Source: Cupriavidus pauculus (GTDB taxonomy: Bacteria > Pseudomonadota > Gammaproteobacteria > Burkholderiales > Burkholderiaceae). From it: DNA of 64,000 nt. A program made the position numbers and the translations under genes. Of this stretch, positions 37,556-51,593 are shown piece by piece. The stretch is from the NCBI RefSeq assembly GCF_003854935.1, contig NZ_CP033969.1, forward strand, positions 1,364,001 through 1,428,000, read 5' to 3'. Within the stretch, counting starts at the first letter, position 1. Each line of letters starts with the position of its first letter. The notes under the pieces were generated by a model. The model saw only the letters and a list, made by a program, of their open reading frames with translations. It was not told the DNA's origin and searched no databases.

Positions 37556-37989
37556 CAAGCGTTGGGGGTGGCGTCGGGGGATGCGGCCAGCCGCGTGGCG
37601 AAGCCCCATCGGTATCCATCGGGGTCCTCGACCATGCAGTAGCGGTCGCCCCAGAACTGGTCGGCTGGCGGCGCGATGCTGGTGGCGCCGGCAGCAATGG
37701 CGCGCGCGTACAGCGCGTCCACGTCGTCGCAGTAGACGTAGAACGTCTGGGGTGCTTCCACGCCCATGGAGCGGGGCGTGCGGGCCGTGCTGCCCCAGGC
37801 GCCCTCGGGCGCGAACATGATGACGAGCTGGCCCCGGTAATGCATCTCGGCATGGGTGGGCACGCCGTTTTCGTCGACCACGTGGCCGGCTTCGAAGCCG
37901 AAGGCCCGCTGGTAGAAATCGATGGCGGCGCGTCCGCTGGCGACCGTGAGATAGGGCGTCAGCCAGGGCGTATTGGGCGGTCTGGACAT
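37555..37989 (-). CDS. VOC-family (glyoxalase/bleomycin-resistance-like) protein
   Basis: 144 residues from ATG 37987-37989 (MSRPPNTPWLTPYLTVASGRAAIDFYQRAFGF), with GGGAGACC upstream. Two beta-alpha-beta-beta-beta units; HAEMHYRGQLVIMFAPEG and FWGDRYCMVEDPDGYRWGFATR with PhnB-like metal ligands (His, Glu). PhnB-type members have no defined substrate. Overlaps rsmE by ATGA. A missing N-terminal metal His cannot be judged without a structure. Confidence 0.85.
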   Translation of the reverse strand: MSRPPNTPWLTPYLTVASGRAAIDFYQRAFGFEAGHVVDENGVPTHAEMHYRGQLVIMFAPEGAWGSTARTPRSMGVEAPQTFYVYCDDVDALYARAIAAGATSIAPPADQFWGDRYCMVEDPDGYRWGFATRLAASPDATPNA

Positions 37990-38049
37990 GAGGGTCTCCC
38001 GGATGGCACAAGCGCCCGGCCGCACGGCGCGGCGTGGCGTCCGTGCATG

Positions 38050-39024
38050 TTACGCGGGACGGCCAGCGCTGTCGAAGATCGCCTGGAGGTGGCGCGGGTG
38101 ATCGAACAGCGCCGGATGCAGCTCGGCGCGGTAGGCGCGCAGGGCGCCGTCGAGCTGCCACTGGCGCAGCCGGTCGGCAATGCGCGCGGGCGGATGGGTG
38201 GCGATGTCAAGCGCGTCGCTGGCCAGTGCGATGCCCCACAGCGCGCCATACGCGGGGATGAACGTGGTCAGCGGCGCCACGTGCCGGAACACCTGGCGCA
38301 GCCGGGCCAGCAGCAGGCGGCTGGCATCGGGCCGGTGCCACGGCGGTCCGAGATGCATCGAGATCGCCCCGCCCGGTGTCAGGCAGCGGCGCGCGGTCTG
38401 CATGCCGTGCGGGGAGAAGAGGGCGGCGGCGGGACTGCCGTCGTCGGCCTCGGTCAGGTCATAGACGATCAGGTCGAACTGGCGGCCGGCCCGCGCAAAG
38501 GCTTCCATCAGCCCCAGGCCGTCGCCGATGGCGATGTGCAGGCGTGCATCGCCGGGCTCGTCGAGCGCGCCCCGGTGGATGCCGGCCAGCCACGTGCGCG
38601 CCAACCGCACGACTTCGGCGTCCAGTTCGGCCACCACGACTTCCCGCATCGTGGGAATCCGCAGCAGTTCGAAGGCCGAGCCGCCGTCGCCGCCGCCCAC
38701 GACCAGCGCGCTACGTGGCGAACCGTGCACTGCCGCCATCGGCATGGTCATCAGCTCGTGCTGGATGAAGGCGTCGGCTTCGGTGCTCATCACGCGGCCA
38801 TCCAGCCGGAAAATCCGGCCAAAGCGCGCGTTCTCGCCAATTTCCACCTGCTGGTGGGGCGTGCGCGTGGCCGCCAGCACGGCAATCTCGCCCAGCGTGG
38901 TGCCCACGCCGGGCGCCAGCCATTCGGTCCACGTCTGAGACCCCCTTCGGGACGTGTCCGGACGCCCGGAAATGCCGCCTGCTTCTGCTAAAATTGCGGT
39001 TTTCCCGCCGTCAGGTTCCCGCAT
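38050..39024 (-). CDS. speE: Spermidine-synthase-like aminopropyltransferase
   Basis: About 324 residues from ATG 39022-39024. Core features: [44 protein letters not shown] with a variant substrate loop, [18 protein letters not shown] (AdoMet motif), and [17 protein letters not shown]. Transfers an aminopropyl group from decarboxylated AdoMet to putrescine. The start is uncertain: no conventional start lies closer to the TWTEW core, and the ATG at 39022-39024 would share the CATG with the divergent tkt start. The family name is secure; the exact N-terminus is not. Confidence 0.85.
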   Translation of the reverse strand: MREPDGGKTAILAEAGGISGRPDTSRRGSQTWTEWLAPGVGTTLGEIAVLAATRTPHQQVEIGENARFGRIFRLDGRVMSTEADAFIQHELMTMPMAAVHGSPRSALVVGGGDGGSAFELLRIPTMREVVVAELDAEVVRLARTWLAGIHRGALDEPGDARLHIAIGDGLGLMEAFARAGRQFDLIVYDLTEADDGSPAAALFSPHGMQTARRCLTPGGAISMHLGPPWHRPDASRLLLARLRQVFRHVAPLTTFIPAYGALWGIALASDALDIATHPPARIADRLRQWQLDGALRAYRAELHPALFDHPRHLQAIFDSAGRPA

Positions 39025-41059
39025 GTCTGCCCTCGCCCATCCCGCCACCAGTCCTTTCGCCAACCAACCCGTCAAGCTGATGGCCGATGCCATCCGCGTG
39101 CTCGCCATGGACGCCGTCCAGCAGGCCAACTCCGGCCACCCCGGCGCGCCGATGGGGATGGCGGACATCGCCGTGGCGCTGTGGGGACGGCACCTGAAGC
39201 ATAACCCGGTCAATCCGCAGTGGGCCGACCGCGACCGCTTCGTGCTGTCTAACGGCCACGGATCGATGCTGATTTATGCCCTGCTGCACCTGACCGGCTA
39301 CGACCTGCCCGTGGAAGAGCTGCGCAACTTCCGCCAGCTGCACAGCAAGACGGCGGGCCACCCCGAGTACGGCATCACGCCGGGCGTGGAAACCACGACC
39401 GGCCCGCTGGGCCAGGGCATCACCAACGCGGTGGGCATGGCGCTGGCGGAACGCCTGCTGGCCGAGGAATTCAACCGCCCGGGCTTCGACATCGTCAACC
39501 ACCACACGTACGTGTTCATGGGCGACGGCTGCCTGATGGAAGGCATCAGCCACGAGGCCTGCTCGCTGGCCGGCACGCTGAAGCTGAACAAGCTGATCGC
39601 GTTCTGGGACGACAACGGCATCTCGATCGACGGCGACGTGGTGCACTGGTTTGCCGACGACACGCCCAAGCGCTTCGAGGCCTATGGCTGGAACGTGATC
39701 CGCGCCGTGGACGGCCATGACGTGGTGGCCGTGGACAACGCCATCGCCCAGGCCAAGGCCAGCGACAAGCCGACGCTGATCTGCTGCCGCACGATCATCG
39801 GCAAGGGCGCGCCGAACAAGGCCGGCGGCCACGACGTGCACGGCGCCCCGCTGGGCGGCGCCGAAGTGCTGGCCACGCGCGAGGCGCTGGGCTGGGCGCA
39901 CGCCCCGTTCGAGCTGCCCGAGGACGTCTACGCGGCCTGGAACGCCAAGACCACCGGCGCGGCGCTGGAAAAGGCCTGGGACGCACTGTTCGACGCCTAC
40001 GCCGAACTGCATCCGAACGAGGCCGGCGAATTCAAGCGCCGCATGCGTGGCGAACTGCCGGCCGCGTTTGACGCCACCGTGGACGCCTTCATCGCCAAGT
40101 GCGAGGAAAAGGCCGAGACCATCGCCACGCGCAAGGCCAGCCAGAACACGATCGAGGCGTTCGCGCCGGTGCTGCCCGAATTCCTGGGCGGCTCGGCCGA
40201 CCTGACCGGCTCGAACCTGACCAACTGGTCGGGCACGCAGCCGGTGCGCGTGGACGCCTGGGGCAACCACATCAACTACGGCGTGCGCGAGTTCGGCATG
40301 AGCGCCATCATGAACGGCATCGCGCTGCATGGCGGCTACGTGCCCTACGGCGCCACGTTCCTGACGTTCTCGGACTACAGCCGCAACGCGCTGCGCATGG
40401 CCGCGCTGATGAAGATCCGCTCGCTGTTCGTGTTCACGCACGATTCGATCGGCCTGGGCGAGGACGGCCCGACGCACCAGTCGATCGAGCACGTGGCCAG
40501 CCTGCGCCTGATCCCGAACATGGACGTCTGGCGTACCGCCGACACCACCGAGACCGCCGTGGCCTGGGCCCAGGCGATCCGCCGCGAGAACGGCCCGAGC
40601 TGCCTGATCTTCAGCCGCCAGAACCTGCCGTTCCAGCAGCGTGACGACGCGACGCGCGCCAACATCGCCCGCGGCGGCTACGTGCTGCGCGACGCCAGGA
40701 ACCCGCGCACCAAGCGTCCGGACGCCGTGATTCTGGCCACGGGTTCGGAAGTGGGCCTGGCCGTGGGCGCGGCCGACGCGCTGGCCGCCGATGGCGTGTA
40801 CGTGCGCGTGGTCTCGGTGCCGGCCACGACCGTGTTCGACAAGCAGGACGCCGCCTACAAGGCCAGCGTGCTGCCGGCCGGCGTGCCGCGCGTGGCCGTG
40901 GAAGCCGGCGTGACGGACTTCTGGTGGAAATACCAGGTGCAGGCCGTCGTCGGCATCGACACCTTCGGCGAGTCGGCCCCGGCCGGCGTGCTGTTCAAGC
41001 ATTTCGGCTTCACCGTGGAAAACGTGGCGGACACCGTCCGCGCCACGCTGGCCCAGTAA
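39023..41059 (+). CDS. tkt: Transketolase
   Basis: 678 residues from ATG 39023 ([46 protein letters not shown]). The TPP-binding motif is [34 protein letters not shown]; the pyrimidine domain has [15 protein letters not shown] and [15 protein letters not shown]. Shuttles two-carbon ketol units in the pentose-phosphate/Calvin pathways. TAAAAT at 38989-38994 is a good -10, 28 bases before the start. gap follows, an arrangement common in Burkholderiaceae. Confidence 0.97.
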   Translation: MSALAHPATSPFANQPVKLMADAIRVLAMDAVQQANSGHPGAPMGMADIAVALWGRHLKHNPVNPQWADRDRFVLSNGHGSMLIYALLHLTGYDLPVEELRNFRQLHSKTAGHPEYGITPGVETTTGPLGQGITNAVGMALAERLLAEEFNRPGFDIVNHHTYVFMGDGCLMEGISHEACSLAGTLKLNKLIAFWDDNGISIDGDVVHWFADDTPKRFEAYGWNVIRAVDGHDVVAVDNAIAQAKASDKPTLICCRTIIGKGAPNKAGGHDVHGAPLGGAEVLATREALGWAHAPFELPEDVYAAWNAKTTGAALEKAWDALFDAYAELHPNEAGEFKRRMRGELPAAFDATVDAFIAKCEEKAETIATRKASQNTIEAFAPVLPEFLGGSADLTGSNLTNWSGTQPVRVDAWGNHINYGVREFGMSAIMNGIALHGGYVPYGATFLTFSDYSRNALRMAALMKIRSLFVFTHDSIGLGEDGPTHQSIEHVASLRLIPNMDVWRTADTTETAVAWAQAIRRENGPSCLIFSRQNLPFQQRDDATRANIARGGYVLRDARNPRTKRPDAVILATGSEVGLAVGAADALAADGVYVRVVSVPATTVFDKQDAAYKASVLPAGVPRVAVEAGVTDFWWKYQVQAVVGIDTFGESAPAGVLFKHFGFTVENVADTVRATLAQ

Positions 41060-41135
41060 ATCTCGCCCGCGCGGTTGGCCGGTGCGATGCGCCGGCAACC
41101 GGCGCGCGCTACCGGCTTCATCGATTGCACTCTAG

Positions 41136-42143
<1,008 letters not shown>

Positions 42144-42168
42144 TCGGCCGCATCGACCCCGCTTCACG

Positions 42169-42197
42169 GAAAACGCGCCTTCGGGCGCGTTTTTTTG
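42169..42197 (+). terminator. Rho-independent terminator of gap
   Basis: AAAACGCGCC and GGCGCGTTTT around a TTCG-type loop, then a run of T. Confidence 0.92.
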
Positions 42198-42510
42198 TGG
42201 GCGCTGGCGGCTGGGAGCTATTAAAAAACCCGAAAATTCTTAAGAATATGCGTCTGCGCAAGGCAGGAATCGGCCCACATCGATCAATATGGCGGGCCGT
42301 CGGCGCGTGATGCCGTGGTTTTTTGACATTATCTGTCCCGAAGTCGTCAAAAATCCGCTTATCTGCATTTGAAGTAGTGCGAGAAATGCTGAATTTGCTT
42401 TCCGCTGCCGATTTTTTCTCTTACACTCGGAAGAATCTGTTGAAATCTGATGTGCAGCCAGTGAAAGTGGTGGGCCGTCGACGCGTGAGACTTTCCAACC
42501 GGGCGTGATC
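42198..42510. promoter_or_regulatory. A/T-rich region upstream of the LysR-type regulator
   Basis: 313 bases, much richer in A/T than the rest of the window (for example cccgaaaattcttaagaata at 42230). It includes a 12-base perfect palindrome ATTCTTAAGAAT (42236-42247) and TTTTTTGACATTATCT at 42319-42334 with a TTGACA. It is likely the regulator's promoter and operator region. No ORF with support. Confidence 0.5.
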
Positions 42511-43515
42511 ATGGTGAACGTGGATACCAAGCTGCTGGTGATTTTCACCGAGCTGCTGAGCAAGCGAAACGCCACTTATGTGGCCGAGAAAATGCACATG
42601 ACGGCGCCTGCCGTCTCGCACTCGCTTGGCCGCCTGCGCGAAATCTTCGACGACCCTCTTTTTATCCGTGTGCCGCACGGCCTGACGCCGACGCCCCGCG
42701 CGCTCGAACTCGGCCCGAAGATCCGCGACATGCTGGACCTCTGGTCGTCGATCAACGAGGGCGACGCCGACAATTTCGATCCGGCCGTCGCCACCGGCAC
42801 GCTGAGCATCGGCTTTGCGGCCGAACTGGGCGATACGGTCTTCAACCGCTTCGTGCTGCGTATCAAGCAACTGGCGCCCGACCTGCATATCCGGCTGGTG
42901 GAGTCGCATTCGTGGGAAAGTGACGTGGCGTCGATGCGCGCCAACGAACTCGACCTGGCATTTTCGCCATTTCCCACCCGCCACCCGGAAATCGTCGAAG
43001 AAATGGTCACGTCGCTGAACCTCTGGGTTTGCGCACGCAAGAACCATCCGGTCCTGAAGAACGATTGCACGCTGGAACAGTATCTCGACTGCAGCCATAT
43101 CTTCATGGCGCACTCGGGCGGCACGGGCCGGCCGGCCACGGCGCTGATCCCGCTGGACTACGCGCTGCAGCAGCGCGGCCTCAAGCGCAATGCCACGCTG
43201 ACCGTCCATTCCTGGCGCGCCCAGGCCGAACTGGCCGCCCAGACCGACATGATCTTCACCGTCAGCGCGCTGACCAAGGACATGGCGTGCGAGACCTACG
43301 GCCTCAAGGCGTTCCCGCTGCCGGCCGAGCTCAATACGACGCTGGGCCTGAACATGTTCTGGCACCGCAGCCGCAATACCCATCCGATGCTGGTCTGGGC
43401 CCGCAACCTGTTCCGCCAGGTCGTCGGCGAGTTCGTGGGGCTGCCGCAGGCTTCCACCGTGCGCAACCTGCGCGTGGTGACCGAAGCCGCGCCGGACGAC
43501 CTGCCGCAGGAATAA
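42511..43515 (+). CDS. LysR-family transcriptional regulator (NodD/LeuO-like branch)
   Basis: 334 residues from ATG 42511 (GTG 42505 is an alternative). N-terminal winged HTH: KLLVIFTELLSKRNATYVAEKMHMTAPAVSHSLGRLREIFDDPLFIRVPHGLTPT, then an effector domain with DLAFSPFPTRHPEIVEEM. The DPLFIR-x-x-x-G-L-T-PT stretch is typical of NodD/LeuO/SyrM-like regulators, as is the longer chain. No divergent partner gene, so targets are unknown. Its 5' region is A/T-rich and palindromic; base composition differs from the neighbours. Confidence 0.9.
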   Translation: MVNVDTKLLVIFTELLSKRNATYVAEKMHMTAPAVSHSLGRLREIFDDPLFIRVPHGLTPTPRALELGPKIRDMLDLWSSINEGDADNFDPAVATGTLSIGFAAELGDTVFNRFVLRIKQLAPDLHIRLVESHSWESDVASMRANELDLAFSPFPTRHPEIVEEMVTSLNLWVCARKNHPVLKNDCTLEQYLDCSHIFMAHSGGTGRPATALIPLDYALQQRGLKRNATLTVHSWRAQAELAAQTDMIFTVSALTKDMACETYGLKAFPLPAELNTTLGLNMFWHRSRNTHPMLVWARNLFRQVVGEFVGLPQASTVRNLRVVTEAAPDDLPQE

Positions 43516-43543
43516 CCCGCCGGCGGACGGCCTGGACCATGAA

Positions 43544-43571
43544 AAAACCGGCGCCGAGGCGCCGGTTTTTC
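43544..43571. terminator. Bidirectional terminator between LysR and fur
   Basis: AAAACCGGCGCC (43544-43555) and GGCGCCGGTTTT (43558-43569) form a 12-base stem with A- and T-rich ends, suitable for both the LysR gene and the convergent fur. Confidence 0.88.
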
Positions 43572-43617
43572 TTTGTCTGCGGGGCTCGGCCTGGCATAGG
43601 GCCAGTGCCGGCGCGGC

Positions 43618-44049
43618 TTATCGTTTGGGTCGGTGGGGACAGTCGTTCTTGGTGCAGTTGCCGTACAGCGACAACGCATGTTCCTGCAAGGCGAAGCCGC
43701 GCTCGCGCGCGATGCTCTGCTGGCGCTGCTCGATGTCGCCGTCGAAGAATTCCTCGACGCGACCGCAGTCCAGGCACACCAGGTGGTCGTGGTGCTTGCC
43801 TTCGTTGAGTTCGAAGATGGCCTTGCCCGATTCGAAGTTGTTGCGGGACAGCAGGCCCGCCTGTTCGAACTGGGTCAGGACGCGATAGACCGTGGCGAGG
43901 CCGATATCCATATGCTCGTTGAGCAGGATCCGGTAGACGTCTTCCGCGCTGAGATGGCGCTGTTCGCTGGTCTGGAAGATTTCAAGAATCTTCAGGCGGG
44001 GGACGGTCGCCTTGAGGCCGATGTTTTTGAGGTCCGCCGGACTCGGCAT
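43618..44049 (-). CDS. fur: Ferric uptake regulator
   Basis: 143 residues. Winged-helix N-terminus ([56 protein letters not shown]) and C-terminal metal domain with [18 protein letters not shown] and CTKNDCPH. The GKHHDHLVC motif binds iron/zinc. Represses iron-uptake genes with Fe2+. Divergent from bamE with a 200-base shared region, conserved in Burkholderiaceae. Confidence 0.97.
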   Translation of the reverse strand: MPSPADLKNIGLKATVPRLKILEIFQTSEQRHLSAEDVYRILLNEHMDIGLATVYRVLTQFEQAGLLSRNNFESGKAIFELNEGKHHDHLVCLDCGRVEEFFDGDIEQRQQSIARERGFALQEHALSLYGNCTKNDCPHRPKR

Positions 44050-44249
44050 GGGCGTGACTCCCTAGAGTACAATGTCTGGATAGTTGAATCATAAGGGTTT
44101 TGGCGACAAAAGTCGCCCCGGTGCCATGGCGCCCGGACGCCGCCCGCAGGGTGGCGTACCCGCGATGCGCCTGGCCGTGCCGGACGCCGCCGCTCTCGCG
44201 CGGTGCGCCGGTTCCGGCACAGAACCATTCCCGTCTGGAAGCGAGATAC
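44050..44249. promoter_or_regulatory. Divergent promoter region of fur and bamE
   Basis: 200 bases between the two starts, with the A/T-richest part next to fur (tggatagttgaatcataagg at 44077). TACAAT (44067-44072) is present on the plus strand. I see no clear Fur box. Confidence 0.45.
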
Positions 44250-44870
44250 ATGCGTTCATTCCGTTCGTCCGCCATGCGCCCGGCGCTGGTTTCATCCCTG
44301 CTGGCCGCCGCGCTGCTGGCCGGTGCCTGCTCGGCCTACGACAGCACGTCGCGCAAGGTGGCAGAAGCCATCACGCCTTATCGCATCAACATCGTCCAGG
44401 GCAACTTCGTCTCGCGCGAGGCGGCGGCGCAACTGCGCGAAGGCATGACGCGCGACCAGGTGCGCTTCCTGCTGGGCACGCCGCTGCTGCAGGACGTGTT
44501 CCACGGCAACCGCTGGGACTACTACTTCTCGTTCCGCCGGGGTGCCACGCCGGTAGTCCAGTCGCGCAAGTTCACGGTGTTCTTCGATGGCGACACGCTG
44601 ACCAAGTGGCAGGGTGACGACCTGCCGTCGGAATACGAACTGATCGCCGAAATCGACGGCATGAAGGCCGCCCAGCGCAACCAGAAGATCGGTGTCGGGT
44701 CGTCGTCCTCGTCGTCCTCTTCGTCCGCCCCGGCCGCATCCGCCGCCCAGGCGGCCCCGGCTGCACCGGCGACCCCGGCTGCCGATGCGGCGGTGGGCAC
44801 GCCGCCGGCGTCCGAGCCGGCCGCGCAGGCACCGGCCACCAGCGCCGCCCAGGACAAACCGGCCAGCTGA
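44250..44870 (+). CDS. bamE: Outer-membrane assembly lipoprotein BamE
   Basis: 206 residues from ATG 44250, starting a lipoprotein signal [20 protein letters not shown]. The BamE/SmpA/OmlA domain has [49 protein letters not shown]. Part of the BAM complex inserting beta-barrel proteins. After about residue 150 comes a low-complexity tail: a run of nine Ser and then Ala/Pro/Thr repeats, not found in E. coli BamE (113 residues) but common in Burkholderiaceae. dapB follows 91 bases downstream. Confidence 0.95.
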   Translation: MRSFRSSAMRPALVSSLLAAALLAGACSAYDSTSRKVAEAITPYRINIVQGNFVSREAAAQLREGMTRDQVRFLLGTPLLQDVFHGNRWDYYFSFRRGATPVVQSRKFTVFFDGDTLTKWQGDDLPSEYELIAEIDGMKAAQRNQKIGVGSSSSSSSSSAPAASAAQAAPAAPATPAADAAVGTPPASEPAAQAPATSAAQDKPAS

Positions 44871-44961
44871 CCGGCCACGGCCGCCGGCCCGTTCCGACCG
44901 GCATCTCATCGCACCCCGCGCCCGGCAGATCCGCCGGGCGTCCGTCTCCCCGATACCCATC

Positions 44962-45759
44962 ATGAAAATCGCCATCGCAGGGGCTTCCGGCCGCATGGGC
45001 CGCATGCTGATCGAAACCGTGCTGAACACCGACGGCGTGACGCTGGCCGGGGCGCTCGAACATGCCGCCTCGCCCGCGCTGGGCCAGGACGCCGGGCTGT
45101 TCCTGGGCCGCAACACCGGGCTGCCGATCACGGCCGACATCGACGCCGTCATGGCCGCCGCCGACTGCCTGATCGATTTCACACGCCCGGAAGGCACGCT
45201 CGTGCACCTGGACGCGGCCCGCCGGCTGGGCAAGAAGATCGTCGTCGGCACCACGGGCTTCGACGCGGCGGGCAAGCAGGCGCTGGCCGACGCCGCCAAG
45301 TCCATCGGCGTCGTGTTCGCGTCGAACTTCAGCGTGGGCGTGAATGCCACGTTCAAGCTGCTCGACGTGGCCGCCCGGCTGCTGTCCACCGGCTACGACA
45401 TCGAGGTCATCGAGGCGCACCATCGCCACAAGGTCGATGCCCCGTCCGGCACCGCGCTGACGATGGGTGAGGTGATTGCCAATGCACTCGGTCGCAACCT
45501 TGACGACTGCGCCGTCTATGCCCGCGAAGGCCACACGGGTCCGCGCGACGCCAACAGCATCGGCTTTGCCACGGTGCGCGGCGGCGACATCGTCGGCGAT
45601 CACACCGTGATGTTCGCCGGCATCGGCGAGCGGATCGAGATCAGCCACAAGTCGTCGAGCCGCCAGTCGTATGCCGATGGTGCCGTCCGTGCCGCCCGCT
45701 TCCTCGCGGACAAGCCGGCCGGCATGTTCGACATGCAGGACGTGCTGGGCCTGAAGTAA
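44962..45759 (+). CDS. dapB: 4-hydroxy-tetrahydrodipicolinate reductase
   Basis: 265 residues. NADPH-binding [19 protein letters not shown] and the family's catalytic [20 protein letters not shown] with the conserved His and Lys, plus the [16 protein letters not shown] segment. Reduces HTPA to tetrahydrodipicolinate on the way to lysine and diaminopimelate. Upstream bamE and downstream leuS keep a conserved betaproteobacterial order. Confidence 0.97.
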   Translation: MKIAIAGASGRMGRMLIETVLNTDGVTLAGALEHAASPALGQDAGLFLGRNTGLPITADIDAVMAAADCLIDFTRPEGTLVHLDAARRLGKKIVVGTTGFDAAGKQALADAAKSIGVVFASNFSVGVNATFKLLDVAARLLSTGYDIEVIEAHHRHKVDAPSGTALTMGEVIANALGRNLDDCAVYAREGHTGPRDANSIGFATVRGGDIVGDHTVMFAGIGERIEISHKSSSRQSYADGAVRAARFLADKPAGMFDMQDVLGLK

Positions 45760-48564
<2,805 letters not shown>

Positions 48565-48584
48565 GACCCCTTAACCAGGAAGAC

Positions 48585-49106
48585 ATGGCAATGGATCGAC
48601 CGGACATGGGACGCCGCGGATTTCTCGCCCTCGGTGCGGCGACGGTGGCGGCCGGCCTGCTGGCCGGTTGCGGCTTTCACATGCGCGGCAGCGCGGACTT
48701 CGCGTTCAAGAAGCTTTACATCGGGCTGCCGGCCAATTCGCTGATGGGCGCGGACCTGCGCCGCAACATCCGCAACGGCTCCGACACGCTGATCGTCGAG
48801 GACCAGGCGCAGGCCGACGCGCTGCTGGACGTGCTGCAGGACGCGCAGTACCGCTCGATCCTGTCGATCACGGCCCAGGGCGTGGTGCGCGAATACCGGC
48901 TGACGCAGCGCTTCACCTTCAGGCTGCGCGACGCGGCCGGCAAGGAACTGATCGCGCCGTCCACGCTGCTGCTGACGCGCGACCTGACCTACAACGAAGC
49001 CAACACGCTGGCCAAGACGTACGAAGAGCAGCAGCTCTACCGCGACATGCAGAAGGACATCGTGCAGCAACTGATGCGCCGGCTGGCCGCGGTCAAGACG
49101 ATCTGA
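48585..49106 (+). CDS. lptE: LPS-assembly lipoprotein LptE
   Basis: 173 residues from ATG 48585, with CCAGGAAG just upstream. The signal has GRRGFLALG, twin-arginine-like, and lipobox LLAGCGF with Cys29. Mature part LPANSLMGADLRRNIRNGSDTLIVEDQAQADALLDVL and EQQLYRDMQKDIVQQLMRRLAAV is the LptE fold. Partner of LptD in the outer membrane, where it plugs and stabilises the LPS export barrel. Lies between leuS and holA as in most proteobacteria. Confidence 0.93.
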   Translation: MAMDRPDMGRRGFLALGAATVAAGLLAGCGFHMRGSADFAFKKLYIGLPANSLMGADLRRNIRNGSDTLIVEDQAQADALLDVLQDAQYRSILSITAQGVVREYRLTQRFTFRLRDAAGKELIAPSTLLLTRDLTYNEANTLAKTYEEQQLYRDMQKDIVQQLMRRLAAVKTI

Positions 49107-49122
49107 GGCGGCCAGGGCCGGG

Positions 49123-50193
49123 ATGCAGCTCAAGCTCGACGGACTCGAAGGCCACCTGAAGCAGGCCCAGGCCAGGGGCCTGGCGCCGCTCTACGTGGTG
49201 CATGGCGACGAGCACCTGCTGGTGCTGGAGGCGGTGGACCGCCTGCGCCGCGCCGCGCGCGAGGCCGGCTACACCGAGCGCGAGGTGCTGGTGGCCGAAC
49301 GCGGGTTCCACTGGAGCCAGCTCACCGAGGCCCAGCAGTCGATGTCGCTGTTCGGCGACCGCAAGATCGTGGAACTGCGCGTGCCGTCGGGCAAGCCCGG
49401 CAAGGACGGCGGCGAGGCGCTGCGGGCCGTGGCGGCCCAGCCGTCGCCCGACGTGGTGATGCTGGTGACGCTGCCGCGGCTGGACTTCGCCGCGTCCAAG
49501 TCGGCCTGGTTCCAGGCGCTGGAATCGGCCGGCGTGTCGATCAAGGTCGACGCGGTGGACCGCACGCGGCTGCCGGCGTGGGTGGGCGACCGGCTGGCGC
49601 TGCAGCAGCAGCGGGTGGAGCCGGGCGAGGCCGGCCGGCGTGCGCTGCAGTTCATCGCCGACAAGGTGGAAGGCAACCTGCTGGCCGCGCACCAGGAAAT
49701 CCAGAAACTCGGCCTGTTGTACCCGCCGGGCGTGCTGACCTTCGATGCAGTGCACGACGCGGTGCTGAACGTGGCCCGCTACGACGTCTTCAAGCTGTCC
49801 GAGGCCATGCTGGGCGGCGACGTGCCGCGCCTGACCCGGATGCTCGAAGGGCTGCGCGGCGAGGGCGAGGCCACGGTGCTGGTGCTGTGGGCGCTGACCG
49901 AGGAAATTCGCGTATTATCCAAGGTCCGGCAAGGGCTGGCGGCCGGCAAGCCGGCGGGCGTGCTGATGCGCGAGCTGCGCGTCTGGGGCCCGCGCGAACG
50001 GCTGGTGCCGCAGGCCGCGCAGCGGCTGTCGATGCCGCAGCTGGAGGCCGCGCTGGCCATGGCCGCGCGGCTGGACCGGCAGGTCAAGGGCTTGTCGGAC
50101 CTGCCAGGCGCGGGTGGCGCGGCGGGCAGCCTGCCGGCCGAACCATGGGACGGGCTGCTGCAACTGGCGCTGCGGATCGCGCGGCCAGCCTGA
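49123..50193 (+). CDS. holA: DNA polymerase III subunit delta
   Basis: 356 residues. Opening [47 protein letters not shown], then [13 protein letters not shown]-like [16 protein letters not shown] and the C-terminal helical collar domain. AAA+ fold without a working P-loop, as expected for delta, which opens the sliding clamp in the clamp-loader complex. 16 bases after lptE; proA begins 100 bases later. Confidence 0.95.
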   Translation: MQLKLDGLEGHLKQAQARGLAPLYVVHGDEHLLVLEAVDRLRRAAREAGYTEREVLVAERGFHWSQLTEAQQSMSLFGDRKIVELRVPSGKPGKDGGEALRAVAAQPSPDVVMLVTLPRLDFAASKSAWFQALESAGVSIKVDAVDRTRLPAWVGDRLALQQQRVEPGEAGRRALQFIADKVEGNLLAAHQEIQKLGLLYPPGVLTFDAVHDAVLNVARYDVFKLSEAMLGGDVPRLTRMLEGLRGEGEATVLVLWALTEEIRVLSKVRQGLAAGKPAGVLMRELRVWGPRERLVPQAAQRLSMPQLEAALAMAARLDRQVKGLSDLPGAGGAAGSLPAEPWDGLLQLALRIARPA

Positions 50194-50293
50194 CGCGCCG
50201 GCCACGCCAGCCAAAACGAACACAGCCGGCAGCCGCGCCGGCGCCTCGACATCGCGGCACCCACAGCAGACCGGGCACGGCCCGGACACCATC

Positions 50294-51574
50294 ATGACCG
50301 AGTTCGATCTCCACGCTTACATGTCCCGCGTCGGCCAGCAGGCCCGCGCGGCGTCGCGCGCCATGGCGCGGGCCTCCACGGCCGACAAGAACCGCGCGCT
50401 GTTGACGATTGCCGCCGCCATCCGCCGCGACGCCGGCAAGCTCAAGGCCATCAACGCGCGCGACGTGGAGCGCGCCCGCGCCAACGGCCAGGACGCCGCG
50501 TTCGTGGACCGCCTGACGCTGTCCGACAAGGCGATCGACACGATGGCCGCCGGGCTGGAGCAGATTGCCGCGCTGCCGGACCCGATCGGCGAGATCAGCA
50601 ACATGAAGTTTCGCCCCACCGGCATCCAGGTGGGCCAGATGCGCGTGCCGCTGGGCGTGATCGGCATCATCTACGAGTCGCGCCCGAACGTGACGATCGA
50701 CGCCGCGGCGCTGTGCCTGAAGTCGGGCAACGCCACGATCCTGCGCGGCGGGTCCGAAGCCATCGAATCGAACACGGCGCTGGCCGCGCTGGTGGCCGAG
50801 GGGCTGGCCAGCGCCGGGCTGCCGGCCGAGGCCGTGCAGGTCATCGAGACCACCGACCGCGCCGCCGTGGGCCGGCTGATCACGATGACCGAGTACGTGG
50901 ACGTGATCGTGCCGCGCGGCGGCAAGAGCCTGATCGCGCGCCTGATCGAGGAAGGCCGCGTGCCGATGATCAAGCACCTGGACGGCATCTGCCACGTCTA
51001 CGTCGACGACGATGCCGACGTGGAAAAGGCCGTGCGCGTCTGCGACAACGCCAAGACCCAGCGCTACGCGCCGTGCAACACGATGGAGACGCTGCTGGTG
51101 TCGCGCCGGATCGCCCCGGCCGTGCTGCCGCCGCTGTGCCGCATCTACCAGGACAAGGGCGTGGAACTGCACGTCTGCACCGACACCCGCGCCACGCTGG
51201 AGGCGGCCGGGTTCACGAACCTGGTGGACGCCACCGAGCAGGACTGGCACACCGAATACCTGGCGCCGGTGCTGGCCATCCGCACCGTGGACGGCTTGGA
51301 CGCCGCCATCGCCCACATCAACACCTACGGCTCGGCCCACACCGACTCGATCATCACCGAGAACTACAGCACCGGCATGCGCTTCCTGCGCGAGGTGGAT
51401 TCGGCCAGCGTGATGATCAACGCGTCCACGCGCTTTGCCGACGGCTTCGAGTACGGCCTGGGCGCCGAGATCGGCATTTCGAACGACAAACTGCACGCCC
51501 GCGGCCCGGTGGGGCTGGAAGGGCTGACGTCGCTGAAGTACGTGGTCTTCGGCCACGGCGAAGTGCGCACCTGA
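50294..51574 (+). CDS. proA: Gamma-glutamyl phosphate reductase
   Basis: 426 residues from ATG 50294. Aldehyde-dehydrogenase fold: [36 protein letters not shown] (NADP site), [15 protein letters not shown], and the catalytic Cys in [14 protein letters not shown]. Terminal [28 protein letters not shown] is characteristic. Reduces gamma-glutamyl phosphate to glutamate semialdehyde for proline. Followed by the hemJ-like gene after 19 bases. Confidence 0.98.
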   Translation: MTEFDLHAYMSRVGQQARAASRAMARASTADKNRALLTIAAAIRRDAGKLKAINARDVERARANGQDAAFVDRLTLSDKAIDTMAAGLEQIAALPDPIGEISNMKFRPTGIQVGQMRVPLGVIGIIYESRPNVTIDAAALCLKSGNATILRGGSEAIESNTALAALVAEGLASAGLPAEAVQVIETTDRAAVGRLITMTEYVDVIVPRGGKSLIARLIEEGRVPMIKHLDGICHVYVDDDADVEKAVRVCDNAKTQRYAPCNTMETLLVSRRIAPAVLPPLCRIYQDKGVELHVCTDTRATLEAAGFTNLVDATEQDWHTEYLAPVLAIRTVDGLDAAIAHINTYGSAHTDSIITENYSTGMRFLREVDSASVMINASTRFADGFEYGLGAEIGISNDKLHARGPVGLEGLTSLKYVVFGHGEVRT

Positions 51575-51593
51575 TCAACGGCGGGGAACGTAG

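Noticed and set aside
44050-44249. Fur box in the fur/bamE intergenic region
   Set aside because: No sequence close to the GATAATGATTATTATC consensus was found.
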